Source: Bacteroidota bacterium (lineage in GTDB: Bacteria; Bacteroidota; Bacteroidia; Chitinophagales; Saprospiraceae). From it: a stretch of DNA of 39,901 bases. Position 1 is the first letter of the stretch, and each line of letters opens with the position of its first letter. The DNA is taken from contig BJGN01000013.1 of NCBI GenBank assembly GCA_014190515.1, forward strand, positions 1 through 39,901, given 5' to 3'. Position numbers and translations under genes: made by a program. Positions 27,008 to 34,837 of this stretch are shown here, in pieces. Below the pieces are notes generated by a model. That model worked only from the letters and a program-made list of their open reading frames with translations, searched no databases and was not told where the DNA came from.

Positions 27008-28372
27008 TTAGTTAAATTTACGTTTGTAAAACCAGGTGTTATCGTTTAGTGAAAATCCAGCTGTTAGTTGGATATAAGTTTCTCTTAGTGCGTCTTTCAG
27101 ACCAAAACGACCTACTTCCAAAGATAAATCTACGAAAGAAGGAGTTTGCCTGGGAACCACTATGGGAAGGCCTAATCCCATGGTAAAGCCATATTGAAGT
27201 AGAGATTTTCCATTTACTGTTCGGGGGTCTGTTCCATAAAATGCGCCTAATCTGTAACTAATACGCCTGCTAAATTTATTATAAGAAGCATATTCTGGAA
27301 TCAATTCACCTCCAAATCTAATGAAATAATTATCAAAAAGTTTATCTGATTTTGCAGTTAACTCATAATTGGACCATTTACCAACGGTATATTCCGCACT
27401 AATTCTAAGTTTATTAAACCTTTCGAAAGTAAGCCCCATACCAAATTCCATGGGAAGCTGCCCTGTTTGAATATTATCAAATTCTCTTAAAATGGTATCA
27501 ACTATAGTAGTGGTTAAATACAATTCTCTCCTATAAAAACGACTGGCATTGGTCTGAACAGAACCACCCATAGTGTATGTTCCGGAAATGAGTAATCTTT
27601 TATAGTCTGAAATTGATTTATCCTTATCTTTTTTCTTACCAAAATCAATAGCAGCCTGAAAACCCGCTTTTAATCGAAGACCTCTTAAACTAATATCGTC
27701 CGCCAATTCTGTACCATAGGCAATAGAGGAAGAATCTAATTGCAACCGTCGAGAATTAGTTATTTTACCAAATAAATAAGCTGTTTCCAGGCCCACAGCG
27801 ATACTTTTATACCTAAAACCATTGGACCAGGCAAGTTTGTAAGTCCCCCCAGTTCCTTTCAACGTATTGGTTGCTGTACCGAATCCAGGATTTTCAATAG
27901 TAGATTTTACATCGTAACCTACGTAAGTATAGGGTACTAAAGTAAATGCCATGCCAATTCCAGAGGTAGGCTGTTGTCTTTCCAACGATTCATTAATAGG
28001 GTTACGCATGGGAAAACCAAGACTTAGATACTGAATATTTCCGCTCCAGGCGTCATCTCTATCACCCTTTCCGTTACCCAGGACATTATACTTAGAAAAT
28101 ATACCTCCTTCAAAAGCCGTGACTCTCAAGAAACCGAGAGATGCAGGATTTTGGGGATTGAGATGCGTGGGATCGTTATACCCGACGCCAATTCCCCCCA
28201 TACCAGCTGCTGCTGCAAAATATCCTGGATAATAGTTACCAATACCTAACCGGGAATAAGGCGAGTTATATTTGGGAATAATACTCGACGTGGACTGTCC
28301 AGCTAGCTGTAAAGCTCCCAGAAACGATAGTCCAATGACTAGAAGCCATACTTTATTGATTAATTTAGCCAT
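27008..28372 (-). CDS. OmpP1/FadL-like outer-membrane protein
   Basis: 454 aa from ATG at 28372 (an in-frame GTG lies 9 bases upstream). After the signal peptide (ending LAGQ) comes SPYSRLGIGNYYPGYFAAAAGMGGIGVGY, the N-terminal pattern of a large Bacteroidota family of FadL/OmpP1-like barrels. The chain continues with many amphipathic strands (KSIAVGLETAYLFG, LRISAEYTVG, YRLGAFYG) and a final strand ending WFYKRKFN. It probably inserts in the outer membrane, ligand unknown. It lies 64 bases after purH on the same strand and directly before the TPR gene. Confidence 0.8.
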   Translation of the reverse strand: MAKLINKVWLLVIGLSFLGALQLAGQSTSSIIPKYNSPYSRLGIGNYYPGYFAAAAGMGGIGVGYNDPTHLNPQNPASLGFLRVTAFEGGIFSKYNVLGNGKGDRDDAWSGNIQYLSLGFPMRNPINESLERQQPTSGIGMAFTLVPYTYVGYDVKSTIENPGFGTATNTLKGTGGTYKLAWSNGFRYKSIAVGLETAYLFGKITNSRRLQLDSSSIAYGTELADDISLRGLRLKAGFQAAIDFGKKKDKDKSISDYKRLLISGTYTMGGSVQTNASRFYRRELYLTTTIVDTILREFDNIQTGQLPMEFGMGLTFERFNKLRISAEYTVGKWSNYELTAKSDKLFDNYFIRFGGELIPEYASYNKFSRRISYRLGAFYGTDPRTVNGKSLLQYGFTMGLGLPIVVPRQTPSFVDLSLEVGRFGLKDALRETYIQLTAGFSLNDNTWFYKRKFN

Positions 28373-28436
28373 TTGAGCCACAACGTTTATTTTATTATAA
28401 AGATGCTAAAAACTGCCATTTAGTTGGTTTGAGGAA

Positions 28437-29966
28437 TTAATGCCTGAAATGTCTAATTCCCGTTATCACCATTGTCATATTATGTGCATCACAAAAATCT
28501 ATACTTTCCTGATCTTTTACTGATCCACCTGGTTGAATCACCGCTTTAATACCCGCCTGTTCAGCCACTTCAACACAATCTGGAAACGGAAAAAAGGCAT
28601 CCGAAGCCATCACTGCACCATTCAGATCAAACCCATATTTTTTTGCCTTAACCACCGCTTGTTCCAATGCATCAATTCTCGATGTCTGACCACAACCCAT
28701 GCTTAAAAGCTGATTATCTTTAGCCAGAACAATAACGTTTGATTTCAGGTGTTTACAACATTTTGCCGCAAACATCATATCTCTCCACTGATTTTCCGTA
28801 GGTTCCAGCGTCGTCGTTACTTTACAAATCTCCCTTCCTTCCGTTATAACGTCATTTTCCTGAACAATCACGCCATTTAACAAAGATTTAACGCTAATGT
28901 TTCGAATTTTATGTTTTTTTAACTTTAGTAAAATTCTGTTTTTCTTTTTACTCAAAAAATTTAATGCACCTTCAGCAAAGTCCGGCGCAATTAAAACCTC
29001 GTAAAAAAGCTGATCTATCTCCATCGCGGTAGCCATATCAATAGGCACGTTTGATATAAAAATACCCCCAAAGGCAGACACAGGGTCGGCAGCTAAGGCA
29101 GCCAGCCAAGCTTCTTTGATGGTTGATCTGGTGGCCACACCGCAAGGATTGGTATGCTTTAGAATGACCATCGTTGGCCCGTCCTTTTCAAACTCAGAAA
29201 TCAATCCAACGGCAGCGTCTATATCTGTTAAATTATTAAACGATAGTTCTTTTCCTGCTAATTTTTCAAACATATCATCAAAATCTCCGTAAAAAACAGC
29301 TTTTTGATGTGGATTTTCACCATAACGCAGATTTACCTTATTATTTTCAGTAAGGCGCAGAGATTCCGAAAAGGTTTCATCTCCTTGAAAGTAGGCATAA
29401 ATAGCTGCATCATACTGTGAGGTGACACCAAAAGCAGCTCTGGCAAATGATAAACGCTCAGCAAGCGTTGTTGACCCAGCATTTTTTTCTAAAGCCTCTA
29501 CTAAAGGTTTATAGGATAATTTCGATGGAATTACCACTACATCATTGAAATTTTTAGCAGCGGCTCTAATCAAAGAAATTCCGCCAATATCAATTTTTTC
29601 AATGATTTCTGCTTCACCTGCACCTGAGGCAACCGTTTCCTCAAACGGATATAAATCTACCACTACTACATCAAAAGGAGGAATATCCATTTCATTTAAT
29701 TCCGATAAATGTCCTTCTTCGCGTCGGGCAAGAATGCCGCCAAAAACTTTTGGATGAAGTGTTTTAACTCTTCCATCAAGAATAGAAGGATATCCCGTTA
29801 GTGATTCAACCGTTACGACTGGAATGTCCAGGTTTTCCAGATAGGCTTGAGTTCCCCCCGTTGAATAAATTTCCACCCCATAATGATGCAACAACTTAGC
29901 CAATGGTTCTAAACCATCTTTTGAGTAAACGGAGATTAACGCACGGGAAATTGGAATTAAAGACAT
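28437..29966 (-). CDS. purH: Bifunctional AICAR formyltransferase / IMP cyclohydrolase
   Basis: 509-aa enzyme performing the last two steps of IMP synthesis. The N-terminal MGS-like cyclohydrolase domain (about 1-195) shows SVYSKDGLE, STGGT, TLHPKVFGGILARR and DIGGISLIRAAAKN. The C-terminal formyltransferase domain carries LRYGENPHQKAVF, ELSFNNLTDIDAA, KHTNPCGVA and the AFGGIFISN segment. Length and motif order are standard for the family. It is single or leads into the outer-membrane protein operon (64-base gap). A TAAGTTTG -7-type box is seen just upstream. Confidence 0.98.
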   Translation of the reverse strand: MSLIPISRALISVYSKDGLEPLAKLLHHYGVEIYSTGGTQAYLENLDIPVVTVESLTGYPSILDGRVKTLHPKVFGGILARREEGHLSELNEMDIPPFDVVVVDLYPFEETVASGAGEAEIIEKIDIGGISLIRAAAKNFNDVVVIPSKLSYKPLVEALEKNAGSTTLAERLSFARAAFGVTSQYDAAIYAYFQGDETFSESLRLTENNKVNLRYGENPHQKAVFYGDFDDMFEKLAGKELSFNNLTDIDAAVGLISEFEKDGPTMVILKHTNPCGVATRSTIKEAWLAALAADPVSAFGGIFISNVPIDMATAMEIDQLFYEVLIAPDFAEGALNFLSKKKNRILLKLKKHKIRNISVKSLLNGVIVQENDVITEGREICKVTTTLEPTENQWRDMMFAAKCCKHLKSNVIVLAKDNQLLSMGCGQTSRIDALEQAVVKAKKYGFDLNGAVMASDAFFPFPDCVEVAEQAGIKAVIQPGGSVKDQESIDFCDAHNMTMVITGIRHFRH

Positions 29967-29994
29967 AATGGTTGTGATAAAAAGAAAATTTTCG

Positions 29995-30028
29995 CAAACT
30001 TAGTTATAAAATTGAATTAATTGATAAA
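29995..30028 (-). promoter_or_regulatory. Candidate promoter for purH
   Basis: TAAGTTTG (29995-30002 on the minus strand) is an exact TAnnTTTG -7 match, with TTTA 22 bases upstream as a weak -33. The start codon is 28 bases downstream, giving a short leader. Motif-only inference; no purine riboswitch-like structure seen. Confidence 0.35.
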
Positions 30029-30072
30029 TAATGTGGAAACAAAATTTTGGATATGAACTTAAGCGACAAACA

Positions 30073-30645
30073 TTATTGCATTCCTTTATTAAAACAATTT
30101 CTACAACGTGGTTCATACAGCTGTTTTTCCCCCACCAACACCTTATCTTCCACGTCAACCAATCGATAAGAATGGGAAGCTAATTGTCCGCAATGGGGAC
30201 AAATGGCATGCACCTTAGTTATATATTCAGCGGTAGCTAAAAGGGCGGGAATAGGTTCAAAAGGAACCCCTTTATAATCCATGTCAAGCCCGGCAACTAT
30301 CACTCTAATACCTCTATTGGCTAATTCTTTACAGACAAAGACAAGTTCGTTATCAAAAAACTGAGCCTCATCAATACCAACGACCTCCTTTTCCTCGACT
30401 AAAGAAAGAATATCCGTGGCCCGATGCACCACAATAGAAGGAATTTGATTTGCATCATGAGAGACTACTTCATTGATAGCGTAACGGTTGTCTGTAGCAG
30501 GCTTGAAAATTTCAACCTTTAGATTTGCAATCCGAGCCCTTTTCAAACGCCTGATTAACTCCTCCGTTTTGCCTGAAAACATTCCTCCACATATTACTTC
30601 AATCCATCCCTTAGGATTACCTGTTATGTAGGGCTCAATAAACAT
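30073..30645 (-). CDS. tdk: Thymidine kinase
   Basis: 190-aa type II thymidine kinase for thymidine salvage. Walker A is GGMFSGKT (20-27), the catalytic Glu93 is in DEAQFF, and the zinc-binding lasso uses two CxxC pairs (Cys149/152 in CPHC and Cys181/184 in CRNC). The ending MDYKGVPFEP...LLATAEYITK is typical. Length is normal. The gene is divergent from the 244-aa repeat protein, and the intergenic region contains the 170-bp duplication. Confidence 0.97.
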   Translation of the reverse strand: MFIEPYITGNPKGWIEVICGGMFSGKTEELIRRLKRARIANLKVEIFKPATDNRYAINEVVSHDANQIPSIVVHRATDILSLVEEKEVVGIDEAQFFDNELVFVCKELANRGIRVIVAGLDMDYKGVPFEPIPALLATAEYITKVHAICPHCGQLASHSYRLVDVEDKVLVGEKQLYEPRCRNCFNKGMQ

Positions 30646-30651
30646 ATTATC

Positions 30652-30821
30652 CTTTTTTGATTAAAATATTAGTCAAATGATAAATTTTATTAATTTTCAT
30701 TATCTAATTTCCATTTGGGAAGTTAAAATTAGATATTTGTGCGTTATAAACAAATCAACTTTAGGATAGATGTAAAGAATATTTGCTAAAGTCAACCTGA
30801 AAATGTATCATGGACAAGGAA
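30652..30821. repeat. 170-bp tandem repeat, copy 1
   Basis: A 170-base block repeated immediately downstream (30822-30991) with a single difference (A at 30702, G at 30872). This copy fills the gap right after the tdk start. It holds the same promoter-like sequence as copy 2 (TTTC, 20 bases, GATATTTG at 30732-30739), the same leader, and the same ATG (30810) with codons for MDKE; here the frame continues MDKELF then stops. It therefore looks like an extra copy of the downstream gene's 5' region. Confidence 0.97.
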
Positions 30822-30991
30822 CTTTTTTGATTAAAATATTAGTCAAATGATAAATTTTATTAATTTTCATTGTCTAATTTCCATTTGGGAAGTTAAAATT
30901 AGATATTTGTGCGTTATAAACAAATCAACTTTAGGATAGATGTAAAGAATATTTGCTAAAGTCAACCTGAAAATGTATCATGGACAAGGAA
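30822..30991. repeat. 170-bp tandem repeat, copy 2
   Basis: Second copy, ending inside codon 4 of the 244-aa gene; its ATG at 30980 is the real start of that gene. The intergenic stretch 30646-30979 (334 bases) holds nothing else. Because copies 1 and 2 differ at one base in 170, the duplication is recent or kept homogeneous. Possible promoter: TTTC (30878-30881), 20 bases, GATATTTG (30902-30909), two mismatches to the Bacteroidota consensus. Confidence 0.97.
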
Positions 30992-31714
30992 AAAGCACGC
31001 GTGTTGATACACAAAATAAATGCGCTCTATAAAAATATAGATGCAAACACACCTGGCGTTTCCCCCCTGGAAAGAGACCTGATGCTAAGCTATTTAAGGC
31101 AGTTTTACGAAACCATCGCATTGAGCCAAAGTCAAAATAAAGCGCCTGTTAAGGAAGTGCAACCAGAGAAGGAGGTAAAACATATAAAAGAGGTAGAGCC
31201 AATAAAAGAGGTACAGCCCGAAAAGGAAATCCAACGGGTGAAGGAGGTACAACCTGATAGGGAAATGCAGCCGCTGAACGAGGTAAAAAGAGAAACCGGC
31301 TTATTAGGTCGCGAACGAGGGGTAGCCAATTTTGAACTTGAAAAAAAAATAGTCGAACCAGTAGCCCCGGAAATAACCCCTCAACCTGCTGAACCCTTAT
31401 CAGATAGCGGGTTAGCCCATTTGTTTATTTGGCAAGAACCTAGTAATTTAGCCGAAAGATTAGCTAGTCAAGCTATTACTAATTTAAGTTTTTCCACGTT
31501 TAGTATGAATGAACGGCTTTTATACACAAATGATTTATTTGGAAAAAATAGTGCAGAAATGGAAGAAGCGGTAAAGATGATAAATAATTTTACTCACTTT
31601 GACCAGGCAAAAGTATTTTTACTGAATATTGGCCGTCAACATGATTGGCATAAAGAGGAAAGAAAAGAGGCAGCAAAATCTTTTATCAATACGGTTCGCC
31701 GACGATTCTTATAA
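30980..31714 (+). CDS. Hypothetical protein with hexapeptide repeats
   Basis: 244 aa without a signal peptide. The N-terminal helix-like part (1-57) is followed by eight tandem hexapeptides of pattern [KR]-E-[VIM]-x-x-x (58-105: KEVQPE, KEVKHI, KEVEPI, KEVQPE, KEIQRV, KEVQPD, REMQPL, NEVKRE), a low-complexity linker, and a globular C-terminal part (about 137-244) with LAHLFIWQEPSNLAERLAS and a run ending SFINTVRRRFL. I recognise no named domain; the C-terminal part looks like a conserved Bacteroidota domain of unknown function. Its promoter, leader and first codons are duplicated upstream. It is followed by pfkA after 19 bases. Confidence 0.8.
   Translation: MDKEKARVLIHKINALYKNIDANTPGVSPLERDLMLSYLRQFYETIALSQSQNKAPVKEVQPEKEVKHIKEVEPIKEVQPEKEIQRVKEVQPDREMQPLNEVKRETGLLGRERGVANFELEKKIVEPVAPEITPQPAEPLSDSGLAHLFIWQEPSNLAERLASQAITNLSFSTFSMNERLLYTNDLFGKNSAEMEEAVKMINNFTHFDQAKVFLLNIGRQHDWHKEERKEAAKSFINTVRRRFL
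31151..31294 (+). repeat. Eight 18-bp in-frame repeat units
   Basis: Degenerate 18-base units starting AAGGA(A/G)GT encode the charged hexapeptides of the hypothetical protein. The bases vary at wobble positions while the K-E-V core is kept, suggesting that the peptide pattern is maintained by selection rather than being a fresh slippage product. Confidence 0.85.
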
Positions 31715-31733
31715 TTAAGCATAATTTAGAACT

Positions 31734-32705
31734 ATGAAAAAAATTGGAGTATTTACTTCAGGGGGTGATGCACCAGGCATGAACGCTTGTATTCGCGCCG
31801 TAGTTAGGTCCGCATTGAAAAGAGGCCTCGAAGTAGCAGGAATCTATCGCGGTTATCAAGGTCTCATAGAAGGTGAAATTAAAAACATGGATTCACACTC
31901 CGTTTCTTCCATCATAAATACGGGAGGGACTATCCTGAGGTCTGCCAGAAGTAAAGATTTTATGACCCCAGAAGGTAGAAAACTGGCTTATCAAAATCTT
32001 AAAAATGAAGGTATTGACGGTATCGTTGCTATCGGTGGTGACGGAACTTTTACAGGGGCAGATATTTTCATGAAGGAATTTCCTGATATTAAAATAGTAG
32101 GTTGTCCGGGTACTATCGACAACGATTTAGCCGGAACGGATCATACTATCGGTTTCGATACTGCTATTAATACGGCGATGGAAGCCATTGACAAAATTAA
32201 AGATACCGCCAATGCTCATGACCGATTATTCTTCGTAGAAGTGATGGGGCGCGATGCTGGTTATATTGCCATGGCTGCTGGTATTGCTACTGGTGCTGAA
32301 GCAGTATTGGTTCCAGAGCATAAGACAGATTTAGACGATTTGGTTAAGGTGCTGCAAAATGCTCACGATAGAAAAAAGAACTCCAGCATTGTGGTTGTTG
32401 CCGAAGGAGATGAGGCGGGAGGAGCTTATCAGATTTCTGATTACGTGAAATCTAAATTGGATATTTTTGAAATAAAAGTATCCATCTTAGGCCATATTCA
32501 ACGAGGAGGCAGTCCCACATGTTTAGAAAGAGTGCGGGCAAGTAGAATGGGTGTTGCCGCCACTGATGCGCTCCTTGAGGGTAGATCGGGCGTAATGATT
32601 GGCATTATAAATAACGAAATTGCTTACACCCCTTTTGAAAAGGCTATTAAAAAAGCAGGAGATATTTCACCTAAGTATTTAGATCTTATCAAAGATTTAA
32701 ATTGA
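31734..32705 (+). CDS. pfkA: 6-phosphofructokinase
   Basis: 323-aa glycolytic enzyme phosphorylating fructose 6-phosphate. ATP-binding GGDAPGMN (10-17) and GGDGTFTGA (101-109; the Gly at the fourth position points to ATP rather than pyrophosphate). The catalytic motif is PGTIDNDLAGTD with the base Asp129, followed by the substrate motif MGRDAGYIA and the C-terminal LGHIQRGGSP. Length and order match bacterial PfkA. Probably co-transcribed with the rhomboid gene 16 bases downstream. Confidence 0.97.
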   Translation: MKKIGVFTSGGDAPGMNACIRAVVRSALKRGLEVAGIYRGYQGLIEGEIKNMDSHSVSSIINTGGTILRSARSKDFMTPEGRKLAYQNLKNEGIDGIVAIGGDGTFTGADIFMKEFPDIKIVGCPGTIDNDLAGTDHTIGFDTAINTAMEAIDKIKDTANAHDRLFFVEVMGRDAGYIAMAAGIATGAEAVLVPEHKTDLDDLVKVLQNAHDRKKNSSIVVVAEGDEAGGAYQISDYVKSKLDIFEIKVSILGHIQRGGSPTCLERVRASRMGVAATDALLEGRSGVMIGIINNEIAYTPFEKAIKKAGDISPKYLDLIKDLN

Positions 32706-32721
32706 TTATCAACACCCATTA

Positions 32722-33408
32722 ATGAAGTCTAAAAACCCGAATTCCTTCTTTCAAAGTTTGAAAATAGCTACCCTGACGGTTTCAATCCTTTGGCTAGTTC
32801 ATTTGGTTACTTTTCTGACTTACATTGATTTAGGCAATTTGGGTATATTTCCAAGAACCGATTTTGGGATAAAAGGTATATTATTTAGTCCGTGGATTCA
32901 CGGTAATTGGTCTCACTTGATGTCCAATACCCCACCCCTTTTTGCCCTCATGACCCTCATTTTATTTTTCTACAGGAGAATTTCGTTTCCTGCCTTATTC
33001 CTTATTTACTTCCTAACGGGCAGCCTCGTATGGTTATTCGGAAGACAGGTATTTCATATCGGGGCCAGTGGCGTTATTTACGGATTAGTAGCGTTTGTTT
33101 TTTGGTTAGGCATTTTCAGAAGAAATATTCGCTCTATTGCTCTGGCCATATTGGTTGGATTCTATTACGGATCGATGATTTTTGGCATTTTCCCTGGGCA
33201 GGAAGGTATCTCATGGGAAAGCCACTTGTTGGGCGCCATATCAGGAATGATAACCGCTTTTTTATTTAAAAATGCAGAGGAAGAGGAAGATTATAAAGAA
33301 CGGCAACGTAAAAAACTTTTCGAAAAGCAGGAAAAAGAATTCTTTTTACCTAGGGAAACTTTCGAGCGGCCTACGCAGAAAGATGGCTGGTTTCAAAACA
33401 GAACCTAA
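32722..33408 (+). CDS. Rhomboid family intramembrane serine protease
   Basis: 228-aa multi-span membrane protease. The SHLMSN motif (His65, Asn69) in an early TM helix, the nucleophile Ser116 in GASGVIYG, and His168 in SHLLGAISG form the rhomboid catalytic pattern. About six hydrophobic helices are visible, and the C-terminal tail (about 184-228) is highly charged and cytosolic (EEEEDYKERQRKK). It cleaves transmembrane helices; the substrate is not predictable. It lies directly after pfkA. Confidence 0.93.
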   Translation: MKSKNPNSFFQSLKIATLTVSILWLVHLVTFLTYIDLGNLGIFPRTDFGIKGILFSPWIHGNWSHLMSNTPPLFALMTLILFFYRRISFPALFLIYFLTGSLVWLFGRQVFHIGASGVIYGLVAFVFWLGIFRRNIRSIALAILVGFYYGSMIFGIFPGQEGISWESHLLGAISGMITAFLFKNAEEEEDYKERQRKKLFEKQEKEFFLPRETFERPTQKDGWFQNRT

Positions 33409-33442
33409 TTTTTGCCCCGAGAAATATTTGGTATAGAGTAAG

Positions 33443-33486
33443 CCAAGATAATTAGGCAACAAAAATAATGCTCCTAATTATCTTGG
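33443..33486. terminator. Hairpin between convergent genes
   Basis: A perfect 14-bp inverted repeat (33443-33456 and 33473-33486, CCAAGATAATTAGG) with a 16-base loop between the rhomboid and the ECF sigma gene, which converge here. No long T-tract follows on either strand, so this may be a factor-assisted or RNA-stabilising structure serving both genes. Confidence 0.65.
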
Positions 33487-33496
33487 AAATATCAAT

Positions 33497-34030
33497 TTAT
33501 GCCCTGGAAATGGCATAGCGTTCCTTATACAACTTTTGCAATTTCTTTCTTGCAAAAAATATTCTACTTTTGATTGTACCTAGTGGAGAACCTAACTCCT
33601 CTGCTATTTCCTCATATTTGTACCCGTCGAAAGCCATAAGGAACGGTCTTTTAAAATCTTCAGGCAAACCTTCAACCAGTACCATTAATTCGCTAAAAAT
33701 AATGTCTGTTTCCCCAGCGTTGGGCTCATTAACTTCATTTGAATCCAAATAATAAGAATTGGGCGTTTGATCCACAATCATATTTCTTCGAATCTTTTTG
33801 CGGTAGTTATTTATAAAAATATTCCGCATTATGGTTACTGCCCACGCCTTAAAGTTGGTGCCCTCATTGAATTTATCTGCGTGCATAATAATTCGCAGGG
33901 CGGTATCCTGATACAAATCTTCTGCATCACTGGACGAGCCCGTTAATTTAAGAGCAAAGGCACGCAAGGAAGAACGAATAGCACCTAACTGAATCTGAAT
34001 GGAAGAATTGGCAACTATTGTTTCTGTCAT
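33497..34030 (-). CDS. RNA polymerase ECF-type sigma-70 factor
   Basis: 177-aa sigma factor with region 2 (DAEDLYQDTALRIIMHADKF, then WAVTIMRNIFINNYRK, about 35-80) and region 4 (about 118-168: LPEDFKRPFLMAFDGYKYEEIAEELGSPLGTIKSRI). It directs RNA polymerase to its own promoter set, but no anti-sigma gene is adjacent. A short leader and a near-perfect housekeeping promoter precede it. The genes it controls cannot be told from this window. Confidence 0.95.
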   Translation of the reverse strand: MTETIVANSSIQIQLGAIRSSLRAFALKLTGSSSDAEDLYQDTALRIIMHADKFNEGTNFKAWAVTIMRNIFINNYRKKIRRNMIVDQTPNSYYLDSNEVNEPNAGETDIIFSELMVLVEGLPEDFKRPFLMAFDGYKYEEIAEELGSPLGTIKSRIFFARKKLQKLYKERYAISRA

Positions 34031-34046
34031 TGTTTCTATTTTTGCA

Positions 34047-34078
34047 CAAATTTAGTCCAAAAACGCATTGAATGCAAA
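34047..34078 (-). promoter_or_regulatory. Bacteroidota-type promoter of the ECF sigma gene
   Basis: On the minus strand TTTG (34075-34078), 20 bases, TAAATTTG (34047-34054): exact matches to both the -33 and the -7 consensus with optimal spacing. The start codon at 34030 lies only about 17 bases downstream of the -7 box, so the transcript should have a very short leader. Confidence 0.7.
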
Positions 34079-34256
34079 TATATTTTTCAGTAATCTTTTA
34101 ATCTGTCCAATTTATCGACATAAAATGACTTTTTTCTGACAAATGAATTAAAAATGTAAATTTTATTGTCATTCTTTAAACAATTAATTCCTTTCCTTTG
34201 TATTTGAATATGAACATTTAGCATTCGACACCCTTTATATATGATCTTACCTTATT

Positions 34257-34760
34257 ATGGAACAGCAAGATAACGATGTAACGAACGCTACTTTTCTGGC
34301 TTTAAATCTCCGTTTGCTAAGGAAAAAGTTTCAATGGAGTCAGGAGGAATTTGCCAACCGTGTTGGCCTAAACAGAGGGAACATTGCCTCCTATGAAAAT
34401 GGCGCTACAGAGCCAAAAATATATAGTCTTTTAAAAATGTCCGAGCTTTTTCAAGTAAGCATTAAGGAACTGGTATTTGAAGACCTATCCAAAGGTTTAC
34501 AAAGGGAAAATACTATTTTACCAGCCACCTTACCTGATATTGAAAATTTTTTATTTCGCGCCAAAGAATTAGAAGCTGTTTTTAAAGGTTTACACACCTG
34601 TTGTATGTTTAAAACCAAACAGTGGGGCGAGGAAGTTCCCCGTGATGTGCACATTCTGGTCATGCATTTCGAGGAACTTTATCAGGCCGCCCAAACTATG
34701 TTGAAAGAACATCAAAATCTGATTAGTAAAGTCCATAATTGTCCTCATAACGAAGAATAA
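34257..34760 (+). CDS. XRE family transcriptional regulator
   Basis: 167 aa. The N-terminal HTH (about 13-70) has the classic pattern LRLLRKKFQWSQEEFANRVG-LNRGNIASYENG, then PKIYSLLKMSELFQVSIKELV. The C-terminal ~90 residues (from about 80) are helical with a Cys-Cys pair (HTCCMF) and a final HNCPHNEE; no known sensor domain is recognised. It is divergent from the ECF sigma gene. Target genes unknown. Confidence 0.9.
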   Translation: MEQQDNDVTNATFLALNLRLLRKKFQWSQEEFANRVGLNRGNIASYENGATEPKIYSLLKMSELFQVSIKELVFEDLSKGLQRENTILPATLPDIENFLFRAKELEAVFKGLHTCCMFKTKQWGEEVPRDVHILVMHFEELYQAAQTMLKEHQNLISKVHNCPHNEE

Positions 34761-34761
34761 A

Positions 34762-34799
34762 CAAAGGCTACAGATAAACTGAATTATCTGCAACCTTTG
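34762..34799 (-). terminator. Terminator-like hairpin between convergent genes
   Basis: Arms 34762-34777 and 34784-34799 (14 of 16 paired on the plus strand) with a 6-base loop. Read on the minus strand the two mismatches become G·U pairs, giving a complete 16-bp stem followed by a TTTATT-like run, so it best suits the papain-like gene ending at 34838. Confidence 0.6.
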
Positions 34800-34837
34800 A
34801 TGAAGATTAAATACTACATGATAAGACCTTAACTCTT

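Noticed and set aside
30810-30830. Six-codon reading frame MDKELF in repeat copy 1 as a genuine gene
   Set aside because: Most simply a by-product of the duplication; there is no independent sign that it is translated or useful.
30652-30991. Insertion sequence or attachment site as cause of the 170-bp repeat
   Set aside because: No transposase, integrase or terminal inverted repeats; both copies consist only of intergenic and 5' coding sequence of the adjacent gene.
31132-31329. Reading frame opposite the hexapeptide-repeat region
   Set aside because: Its repetitive Ser/Cys/Gly sequence is just the complement of the 18-bp repeat units in the confidently called gene.
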